Both the position numbers and the translations under genes were made by a program. Positions 23,509 to 29,990 of a stretch of DNA of 64,000 nt are shown here, in pieces. The notes beneath the pieces are model-generated. The model made no database searches and was not told the DNA's origin. It was given only the letters and a program-made list of their open reading frames with translations. Numbering within the stretch: the stretch's first letter is position 1; every line of letters begins with the position of its first letter. This stretch comes from Algoriphagus aquaeductus (GTDB lineage Bacteria > Bacteroidota > Bacteroidia > Cytophagales > Cyclobacteriaceae), in assembly GCF_003253485.1 (NCBI RefSeq), contig NZ_QKTX01000005.1, forward strand, positions 186,001-250,000, written 5' to 3'.

Positions 23509-24291
23509 TTACTTAGTAGAAGAAGGAGAAGAATAACCGACCACGACAAAATGCCTTCCGTATGCTTCCGACACAGCTTTTTCCTTTATCCATTTGTCGA
23601 TGTCTTCTTGCTTGTCCGAATCCACCCGAAAGAGTATAGGCACACGCATTCTTGATTGAACGGGCTTGCCATCCTGTTTGGCAGGAATCCAATCTGGACT
23701 GGCAGAAATTACCCGAATCACTTCTTGGTCACATTCGCCTCCTATTCCTCTCAACAATTCGACATCCTGTACTTTTCCTTCCGAGGTAACATTGAAGACT
23801 GCCAACACCACTCCTTGGATTCCAGATTTCCTGTCATTCGCCGGATACACAATATTTTTGGCGATGTATTTATGCCACTCTTCCCGACCCCCAATGGGCT
23901 GAGGGATTTCGTCAGTCTGGTCAATGGCCTGGTAAATTGGCTCTGGTTCAGTTGGAGACGGATTTGTTTTTTGGGTTTGGGTTAGCTTTACTTTGACCGT
24001 TCCATCAGCTTCATTCACCTGGACTTCTTGGGTATCATATCCGATATAAGACACCAACAACACGATAGGCAAAGAAGGAACATCCAGTGAAAAGTTACCG
24101 GAAAGATCGGTAACGGTTCCGGTAGTGCTTTGCTTGATTAGGATGGCCGCACCTTTGATGATTTCATCTTGCTCATTGACCACAGAACCGATGATTCTGA
24201 TTGAATTGGACTGGGAAAAGACAGGGAAAACACAAGCAAAATTTAGAAATACAAATAGTATCCCAAATTGAATAAGTCGATTCGATTTCAT
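23509..24291 (-). CDS. Exported protein: carboxypeptidase-regulatory-like plus TonB C-terminal domain
   Basis: A 260-residue exported protein. A signal peptide (MKSNRLIQFGILFVFLNFAC with VFPVFS following) precedes a carboxypeptidase-D regulatory-like beta-sandwich at about 30-105 (IRIIGSVVNEQDEIIKGAAI, TGTVTDLSGNFSLDVPSLP, VSYIGYDTQEVQV). This module is usually found at the N-terminus of SusC-type receptors. A TonB C-terminal domain follows at about 135-225 (KYIAKNIVYPANDRKSGIQG, LLRGIGGECDQEVIRV). The domain combination suggests a periplasmic adaptor. It lies between the BlaR1-type protease gene and another TonB-domain gene. TTAACCTAAAC lies at 24300-24310, eight bases before the start. Confidence 0.85.
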   Translation of the reverse strand: MKSNRLIQFGILFVFLNFACVFPVFSQSNSIRIIGSVVNEQDEIIKGAAILIKQSTTGTVTDLSGNFSLDVPSLPIVLLVSYIGYDTQEVQVNEADGTVKVKLTQTQKTNPSPTEPEPIYQAIDQTDEIPQPIGGREEWHKYIAKNIVYPANDRKSGIQGVVLAVFNVTSEGKVQDVELLRGIGGECDQEVIRVISASPDWIPAKQDGKPVQSRMRVPILFRVDSDKQEDIDKWIKEKAVSEAYGRHFVVVGYSSPSSTK

Positions 24292-24375
24292 AGCTTATAG
24301 TTTAGGTTAATTATGGTATGTTAATTAAGTAGGAAAGATCAAATCTATTTTGGTTAGAGAGATGGATGATATTTC

Positions 24376-25797
24376 CTATTTAGATTGGTAGGCTGTGACA
24401 ACCAACCCACTTTGCTGATTGACTTTTGGAAGTGGAATTTCGGATACAGGGATTTTGACGGGAAAGGCAACAGGCTTTTCGATTTTAAATCGAATCGGTA
24501 ATCTCATTCGGGTTTTTACGGCTCTACCTCTTTGCCTTCCAGGTTCCCAACGTGGCGCACTACTTACGACACGTACAGCCTCTTCATCGGCTCCCCCTCC
24601 TATTCCGCGTAGAATCTCAACATTATGAATAGAACCATCCGTGTGAATTTCGAACACAACAATGACCGTTCCCTCGATTCCTTTTTCCCTGGCCGAAAGG
24701 GGATATTTAAGGTTTTTCGCTAAATACTCATTCCAGCCTTTCATTCCTCCTTCTGGATTAGGCTGTTGCTCCACTACATCAAAAACCTCATCGGCTACTT
24801 CCGTGATGATTACAGGATTGATTTTTTGAACTTCATCCTTGGGCAAATCAGCAAATGAAGGAGCGGGTTGATCTGTCAAAGGTACTTCTACGATTTCGGT
24901 GAATTCTTCTTTCAAATCGGAGACTTTTGGAAGCAATTCCTCTTTTTCGCATGAAAACATAAACATCAAAATACCAAGGACAGGAATCAGTGCAAAAAAT
25001 CGGAATCTCTGCAGGCGAGATGATTTTCCTTTCGCCATCATGAGAATCCTTTTCTTGGTCTGAAACTGATTGAAGTTATTCATGAATTGCCAGCCTGGTT
25101 TGCCTGAGATCAACCTCAGAAGAAGCATGGCATACTCTTTCGGTGAATAATAAGAAGTAACCCCTTGATCAGCCTGATATTCGTGAACTTCCCTCAAAGA
25201 CCTTTCGAAAAGGTAAATCAATGGATTAAACCAAAAGATCACCTTGGCAAAATTTACCAATAGCAAATCCCAAGAATGCCGGTAGGTCACATGCATGGAT
25301 TCGTGAAGAATAATTTGCTTTTGGGAGGGATCTTCCGGCTCAAAACTTGGCATCAGGATGTATCCAAAAAACGAAGCCGGAACAAAATCAGGGTGCAAGG
25401 CAATCAAATGATTTTCATGCCTGACTTTCTGCGCTTGACCGATAAGCCGTTGGGAAATCATAAAGCCAAAAATCAATCTTCCAGCCATCACCAACGCCCC
25501 AATTAAATAACCTACTAAGAGTATGGAAGGCCATTTAGGGGCTTGATAAGCCGGCAAAGTTTCTTGTTCACCTACTTGAAATACCGGGAGGGTCATTTCT
25601 CTCACTACATTGCCTCCACCAATTCCCATAAAATCAATGGAAAGTAGAGGAATCGTAAAAGAACTTACCAACAGTACCAATAAAATCGCCCGATTTAGGG
25701 AAAAAAAAGTCAATTCGCTTAGCGCAAACCTATATATCAACAAGGTCAGACCCAAACAAACCGAAACTTCAAGTAGGTAAACAAGTACTGATTCCAT
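24376..25797 (-). CDS. BlaR1/M56 family metalloprotease with fused TonB C-terminal domain
   Basis: A 473-residue membrane protein. The N-terminal part has membrane helices at about 5-25, 35-55 and 90-115. A zinc protease site follows, HESMH at 165-169, with a downstream EVHEYQAD that supplies the third ligand. A further helix lies near 266-283. This is the M56 (BlaR1/MecR1) peptidase fold, which in staphylococci cleaves or triggers cleavage of a BlaI/MecI repressor on sensing a ligand. The penicillin-binding sensor domain is absent. In its place residues about 350-440 form a TonB C-terminal domain (LRGIGGGADEEAVRVV). The start overlaps the blaI stop by one base. Confidence 0.88.
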   Translation of the reverse strand: MESVLVYLLEVSVCLGLTLLIYRFALSELTFFSLNRAILLVLLVSSFTIPLLSIDFMGIGGGNVVREMTLPVFQVGEQETLPAYQAPKWPSILLVGYLIGALVMAGRLIFGFMISQRLIGQAQKVRHENHLIALHPDFVPASFFGYILMPSFEPEDPSQKQIILHESMHVTYRHSWDLLLVNFAKVIFWFNPLIYLFERSLREVHEYQADQGVTSYYSPKEYAMLLLRLISGKPGWQFMNNFNQFQTKKRILMMAKGKSSRLQRFRFFALIPVLGILMFMFSCEKEELLPKVSDLKEEFTEIVEVPLTDQPAPSFADLPKDEVQKINPVIITEVADEVFDVVEQQPNPEGGMKGWNEYLAKNLKYPLSAREKGIEGTVIVVFEIHTDGSIHNVEILRGIGGGADEEAVRVVSSAPRWEPGRQRGRAVKTRMRLPIRFKIEKPVAFPVKIPVSEIPLPKVNQQSGLVVTAYQSK

Positions 25798-26177
25798 TAT
25801 TCGGAGGGTTTATCCATTTTATCGATCAAATCCTGCAATTCATTAATTTCTTTCTCAGAGATGTTTTTCTCCTTAACCATAAAGGAGAGAAAATTCCCAA
25901 CCGATCCTCCAAAGAATGTGGAAACCAATCTGTTGATGCTTCTTTTGCTGTATGCTTCCTGATTGATGATAGGCTTGTAAATATTCACAGTACCATACAT
26001 GCGGTGACTTAGGTATCCTTTGCGCTCTAGATTACGAATAGTTGATGCCAAGGTCGTGTAAGGTGGCTTGGGATCCTCCAACTGATCCAATACATCTCGG
26101 ATCAAGAGTTCTCCCTGTTTCCAAAACAGGCTCATGATTTCTTCTTCGTGCTGATTTAACTCTTCCATAGGTGACAT
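25797..26177 (-). CDS. blaI: BlaI/MecI/CopY family transcriptional repressor
   Basis: A 126-residue winged-helix repressor of the BlaI/MecI family. The recognition region is PYTTLASTIRNLERKGYLSHRMYGTVNIYKP, and the C-terminal helices serve dimerisation. A second possible ATG lies three codons in (26168). It heads an operon with the BlaR1-type protease, which presumably inactivates it by proteolysis. A near-perfect palindrome at 26200-26214 upstream is the likely operator. The regulon probably includes the two TonB-domain genes downstream. No beta-lactamase gene is present in the neighbourhood, so the signal is unlikely to be simply a beta-lactam. Confidence 0.9.
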   Translation of the reverse strand: MSPMEELNQHEEEIMSLFWKQGELLIRDVLDQLEDPKPPYTTLASTIRNLERKGYLSHRMYGTVNIYKPIINQEAYSKRSINRLVSTFFGGSVGNFLSFMVKEKNISEKEINELQDLIDKMDKPSE

Positions 26178-26199
26178 TTTAAGTGGTTTTTCTTGGTGC

Positions 26200-26214
26200 T
26201 ACTAATATTTAGTA
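26200..26214. promoter_or_regulatory. Palindromic operator candidate for BlaI
   Basis: TACTAATATTTAGTA, with TACTAA and TTAGTA as perfect 6-bp arms around a 3-base centre. It lies 22 bases upstream of the blaI start. BlaI/MecI operators are palindromes rich in TACTA/TAGTA, so autoregulation fits. Position and shape are seen; binding is inferred. Confidence 0.55.
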
Positions 26215-26283
26215 ATTCTACGTTTTTGACTTGTTAATTGCAAGAAGAAGAATCAAAAAAAATTGAATCTTTTCTTACCTAAA

Positions 26284-26311
26284 GAAAAAAACCGGTCTTT
26301 GAGCCGGTTTT
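26284..26311 (-). terminator. Terminator of the arsenic operon
   Basis: AAAACCGG (26311-26304 on the minus strand) pairs with CCGGTTTT (26295-26288) around an 8-base loop and is followed on the minus strand by a run of seven T. It is 28 bases past the stop codon of the ACR3 gene. Confidence 0.8.
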
Positions 26312-26338
26312 GAAATAAAAATAGAAGCGTGTGTCTTC

Positions 26339-27379
26339 TTAATTTGAATAGTATTTAGCTCTCAACCAGAAAGCAACCCTGACCAATAAGATCAAGGCCG
26401 GAACTTCTACCAAAGGACCAATTACCCCGGTAAATGCCTGACCTGAACTCAAGCCAAAAACTGCAATTGCCACTGCAATTGCCAATTCGAAATTGTTTCC
26501 CGCTGCGGTAAAAGAAATCGCAGCATTTTGAACATAGGGAGCTCCCATCACTTTACTGAAAAAGAAGCCCAATACAAACATTATCAAGAAATAAACTAGC
26601 AACGGAAGGGCGATTCGAAGTACATCGCCTGGGATTTCTACAATCAATTCTCCTTTAAGTGAAAACATAATTACAATGGTGAACAGTAAGGCTATCAGGG
26701 TGATCGGGGCAATTCTTGGCAAAAACTTTTCTTTATACCAGGCTTCACCTTTGATGTTTGGCAAAATCAAGCGGCTTAAAAGTCCGGCCAAGAAAGGTAT
26801 ACCCAGGTAGATGGCAACACTTTCAGCTATAGTACCTATGGAAACATCAATGATGGCGCCTTCAAAACCTAATAAGGGAGGAAGTTTGGTAATGAAAAAC
26901 CAGGCATAAAAGCTGTACCCAAACACTTGAAAAATACTGTTGAGTGCAACAAGCCCTGCTCCATACTCCGAGCTACCCTCCGCCAAATCATTCCACACCA
27001 AGACCATGGCAATACACCTCGCCAATCCGATCAAGATCAACCCTACCATGTACTCCGGGTAATCCCTGAGGAAAACAATGGCCAAGACAAACATCAACAT
27101 AGGCCCCACTATCCAATTTAGAATTAAGGAAATGCTGAGAATTCTGACGTTTTTGAAGACTTTGGGCATAAGTCTATAATCCACTTTGGCCAAGGGAGGA
27201 TACATCATCAAGATTAAACCAAGGGCTATGGGAATATTGGTCGTACCCCGGCTCATGGCTTCTACCCTGTCGGCAAATGATGGCAAGAAGTACCCCAAAG
27301 CCACGCCAAGAATCATCGCAAGGAAGATCCAAAGCGTCAAATTTTTATCCAAGAATCCCAATCTCCTTGGTGCGCTCAT
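26339..27379 (-). CDS. acr3: ACR3 family arsenite efflux transporter
   Basis: A 346-residue inner-membrane protein with about ten hydrophobic helices. It carries the ACR3 signature: the conserved Cys in [15 protein letters not shown], the [13 protein letters not shown] stretch, and the Glu in [19 protein letters not shown]3 exports arsenite (and sometimes antimonite) using the proton gradient. The gene overlaps the upstream phosphatase gene by four bases (ATGA), so arsenate reduction and arsenite export are coupled. It ends at a strong terminator. Confidence 0.95.
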   Translation of the reverse strand: MSAPRRLGFLDKNLTLWIFLAMILGVALGYFLPSFADRVEAMSRGTTNIPIALGLILMMYPPLAKVDYRLMPKVFKNVRILSISLILNWIVGPMLMFVLAIVFLRDYPEYMVGLILIGLARCIAMVLVWNDLAEGSSEYGAGLVALNSIFQVFGYSFYAWFFITKLPPLLGFEGAIIDVSIGTIAESVAIYLGIPFLAGLLSRLILPNIKGEAWYKEKFLPRIAPITLIALLFTIVIMFSLKGELIVEIPGDVLRIALPLLVYFLIMFVLGFFFSKVMGAPYVQNAAISFTAAGNNFELAIAVAIAVFGLSSGQAFTGVIGPLVEVPALILLVRVAFWLRAKYYSN

Positions 27380-27999
27380 CGTCTTTCACTTACTTTTTGA
27401 AAAACCAAAAACAACTCTGCCCCGATCTGATGGGAGCGTTCGGTATACATCTTCTCCTCCAAGTCTGTCCCATCAAAGGCTTTGGGATCTTCAAACCTTA
27501 AAGGGATTCTGGCTTCTGCACCGGGAATAAACGGACAATTCTCATCAGCATGATCACAAGTCATCACCGCAGCGAAACCTTTCTGTGCATTGATGACATC
27601 ATCATATACTTTCGAAAACGTCGTGATAGGCTCGGAATCTTCCCCATGAAAAACAAAATAGGTAGGATTGCCTTCTCCTTTTTGGATCACTTTGAATCCA
27701 TCACGACGGATCGCAGCTACGGCCCGTTCATTGAAAGCCGTCACCTCCACTCCACCGGAATAGCAAAAAGCTTCGATACCAAAATAATCCGCCGCAGTCT
27801 GTGCCCAAATCTGGGAAAACTGACTTCTTCGGCTATTGTGCGTACAGATAAAATTCAGTCGCACTTCCTCTCTGTTTTTGATTTTGCCTAAAATATACTC
27901 AACCAGGGATTCAATGACCGGCATTCTTTCTTCAGGAATCTGACGGATTGGCAAGGAGTCAATAGTCCTCTGGAGGACTGGATAAATTGTATTTTTCAT
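27376..27999 (-). CDS. Arsenate reductase-like low-molecular-weight phosphatase
   Basis: A 207-residue enzyme from the ATG at 27999 ([20 protein letters not shown]); an earlier TTG adds only six residues. The active-site P-loop is CTHNSRRS at residues 52-59, the CX5R motif of arsenate reductases and low-molecular-weight phosphatases. It is followed by the [20 protein letters not shown] segment that carries further cysteines of the thioredoxin-coupled ArsC type. It should reduce arsenate to arsenite for export by the ACR3 protein encoded next. The length is longer than classic ArsC because of an N-terminal helical extension typical of the Bacteroidota version. Confidence 0.88.
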   Translation of the reverse strand: MKNTIYPVLQRTIDSLPIRQIPEERMPVIESLVEYILGKIKNREEVRLNFICTHNSRRSQFSQIWAQTAADYFGIEAFCYSGGVEVTAFNERAVAAIRRDGFKVIQKGEGNPTYFVFHGEDSEPITTFSKVYDDVINAQKGFAAVMTCDHADENCPFIPGAEARIPLRFEDPKAFDGTDLEEKMYTERSHQIGAELFLVFQKVSERR

Positions 28000-28017
28000 A
28001 AAAAGGAAAATCAACAA

Positions 28018-28491
28018 TTAACAACACCCGGAGTTGGGAGTACAACAACCTGCTGAAGCGGCCTGCAACTCAGAGAGACGTACTTTTGGTTTTTGAGCAG
28101 GTATTCCGCATTTGTCTTTTGCGAGGCAATCGGTCATTTTCTTAGTCAGCACAAAAGCTGCTCCGTTAAATTCCAGTCCATATTTCCCGATGGTATCCCC
28201 TTGGTATTCCACCTCCACTTCCAGATCCTCCAAGCCTAAAACTCGCTCTGAAAGCTCAATGATGTCCAAAAGTTTTTTGGCACCCAACCGGTGATCGTAA
28301 TCTCCATCTTCCCAAAGCTGGAAATTGATGGATTTTTCATCTCGGATGGTCCCTCCGCAATCAATAAATTTCTTGTTTACCTGACCGATTTCAGTGATGT
28401 GAAAATGCGCAGGTACTGAAGTTCCATCCGGCAAAAGGAAGGTCAGTTGACTTAGGGATGGAAGCTGGGATTTGATTTCTGATAAGTACAT
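28018..28491 (-). CDS. DUF6428 family protein of the arsenic operon, cysteine-rich tail
   Basis: A 157-residue soluble protein of the DUF6428 type, a family found almost only in Bacteroidota arsenic operons. It begins MYLSEIKSQLPSLSQLTFLL and has HFHITEIGQV near residue 30, IDCGGTIRDEKSINFQLWEDG in the middle and KKMTDCLAKDKCGIP near 120. The C-terminus is SAGCCTPNSGCC, two vicinal Cys pairs suited to binding arsenite. A role as arsenic-binding or delivery protein is inferred. It begins a transcription unit with the phosphatase and acr3, behind an ArsR-type operator at 28504-28520. Confidence 0.85.
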   Translation of the reverse strand: MYLSEIKSQLPSLSQLTFLLPDGTSVPAHFHITEIGQVNKKFIDCGGTIRDEKSINFQLWEDGDYDHRLGAKKLLDIIELSERVLGLEDLEVEVEYQGDTIGKYGLEFNGAAFVLTKKMTDCLAKDKCGIPAQKPKVRLSELQAASAGCCTPNSGCC

Positions 28492-28503
28492 AAAGATTGG
28501 ATT

Positions 28504-28520
28504 ATTGCAATATTACGATT
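28504..28520. promoter_or_regulatory. ArsR operator candidate, copy 1
   Basis: The 17-base sequence ATTGCAATATTACGATT lies 12 bases upstream of the DUF6428 start. An identical 17-mer lies before arsR at 28884-28900. The core ATTGCAATATTACGAT contains a TTGCAA and CGTAA/T dyad as in ArsR/SmtB operators. Confidence 0.7.
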
Positions 28521-28538
28521 GATTAAGATAAATTTTTT

Positions 28539-28877
28539 TTAACAACAATCTCCTGATGAACAAGACTGGGTCAGTTGATCAAAAAGACCATTAAACAAAG
28601 CACTGACTCGCTCCCATTTTTCTTCATTGAGACAATAATTGACTGAGACACCCTCGATGGACCCTTTTATTAGTCCCAATTCTTTCAATTCTCTCAAATG
28701 CTGAGAAATAGTAGCTTGGGCAAGCCCTAGCTCCTGAACCAAGGTTCCGTTGATGCAAGACTTGGTCTTGGCCAAATACTGCAGAATGGCAATCCTCGCG
28801 GGATGCGCAAAGGCCTTTGCCAATTGAGCCAGTTCGTTTTGCTCAGTGCTGAAGAGATCTGTTTTCGTGATTCCCAT
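28539..28877 (-). CDS. arsR: ArsR/SmtB family arsenic-responsive repressor
   Basis: A 112-residue winged-helix repressor. The recognition helix region is LVQELGLAQATISQHLRELKELGLI. Arsenite-sensing cysteines are probably those in the C-terminal CSSGDCC, plus the Cys in KSCINGTL at the beginning of the DNA-binding helix-turn-helix. The classic ELCVCDL motif is not present. It is a separate unit upstream of the DUF6428-phosphatase-acr3 operon, with its own copy of the 17-base operator six bases before its start, so it should repress itself and the operon until arsenite binds. Confidence 0.92.
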   Translation of the reverse strand: MGITKTDLFSTEQNELAQLAKAFAHPARIAILQYLAKTKSCINGTLVQELGLAQATISQHLRELKELGLIKGSIEGVSVNYCLNEEKWERVSALFNGLFDQLTQSCSSGDCC

Positions 28878-28883
28878 AATTAC

Positions 28884-28900
28884 ATTGCAATATTACGATT
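28884..28900. promoter_or_regulatory. ArsR operator candidate, copy 2
   Basis: ATTGCAATATTACGATT, identical over 17 bases to the copy at 28504-28520, located six bases upstream of the arsR start codon. Two identical sites before two divergently timed units of the same regulon strongly suggest an operator. Confidence 0.72.
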
Positions 28901-29040
28901 AATAAAATTTCTCAGACAAACATTTGCGAATATTTTTTGAAAAAAATTTTCGGATACTGGCAATCAGCCTCCCTGTAAGACGGCTTAGCAGGCATTGGGA
29001 ATTTCCCGAAAAGGTTGAAATACAAATCCTCCGGTCGTTT

Positions 29041-29057
29041 GTACTGAGCTTGTCGAA
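29041..29057. repeat. REP-like half palindrome (TTCGACAAGCTCAGTAC, inverted)
   Basis: GTACTGAGCTTGTCGAA is the reverse complement of the widespread TTCGACAAGCTCAGTAC intergenic repeat. It lies in the 240-base spacer between arsR and the DUF4249 gene. Confidence 0.5.
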
Positions 29058-29153
29058 ATATCGGTTGCCCGTGCCGAACACACTCGATGTACCCACCTCG
29101 TGAATCAATGAGGATTTGGAATGTTACAAGTGCGGACAATTATTAAAAATAAA

Positions 29154-29990
29154 TCAGTCGTATTTGGCCTGAATCAGGACGGTTCGGCTCAAAATGGGTG
29201 AAACCGTGAAAAATCCAAGAGCGGGGGTATTACCTTTCACTGCTTTAATGTTCGACTCAGGATTTTGAGGCGGAGGACTGAATAATCCCCCGTCATTGAA
29301 AAGCAAATTGACCAGCTGATTAAGGTACTCAAACGCGTCCCGATTGAGACGGTATAGTTCAAGTCGCACCCGGTCATTCTCTTTAAATGAATAACCCAAT
29401 TCCAAGCCTTTTTCAAAAAACTGAAGACCAAAAGTATCGTCAAACAACAGGTAATCCTCCCGTTGATTTTTGAGGGTATCATTTTCTATCACCCGGATGC
29501 GGTAATTGTTGTCCGCTGTGAAAGGGATTTTTCCATATACTTTAATGTAGAAACCTTCTTCTCTAAAAAGTCTTTTTTCTTCAAATTTCCAGGTGACGCT
29601 GTCTACAATCGGTGCAGCCAGCATCATTCCTGAGGCTTGATATGCTTTATCATTCCACACCACATTGAGCTCATAGGTTTCTCCTACCCGCGCCCGCTCT
29701 GATGGATGGGGGCGGTAAGAATTGGAAGCAGTGATGAAATTAAATGGAATCACTCTTCCGGAACTTTTGACCCGGATGAAAACCTGCGCATCTCTGATGA
29801 TCTCCAAATCCATCGAATCATAATAGTTTTTGGAAAGGGACATTTTGACTTCATTATAGACCCCCTGATCGGTCCAAAGCGCCTCGATGACCGGAAGTCT
29901 CTCCTCGTTTTGATCCAAAACCAAAAACACCTCCTCTTGACAGGACATTAAAGTCAGACTCAAAAGAAATATGACGGCGTATCTTATCAT
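29154..29990 (-). CDS. DUF4249 family outer-membrane lipoprotein
   Basis: A 278-residue lipoprotein; lipobox Cys at residue 17 in SLTLMSC. DUF4249 features include PVIEALWTDQG near residue 33, the beta-rich RVIPFNFITASNSYRPHPSE, ASGMMLAAPIVDSVTW and the C-terminal NIKAVKGNTPALGFFTVSP. DUF4249 lipoproteins are the regular partners of TonB-dependent receptors of unknown substrate, in the position of SusD in other pairs. Its ATG overlaps the stop codon of the receptor gene by one base, so the two are coupled. Confidence 0.88.
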   Translation of the reverse strand: MIRYAVIFLLSLTLMSCQEEVFLVLDQNEERLPVIEALWTDQGVYNEVKMSLSKNYYDSMDLEIIRDAQVFIRVKSSGRVIPFNFITASNSYRPHPSERARVGETYELNVVWNDKAYQASGMMLAAPIVDSVTWKFEEKRLFREEGFYIKVYGKIPFTADNNYRIRVIENDTLKNQREDYLLFDDTFGLQFFEKGLELGYSFKENDRVRLELYRLNRDAFEYLNQLVNLLFNDGGLFSPPPQNPESNIKAVKGNTPALGFFTVSPILSRTVLIQAKYD

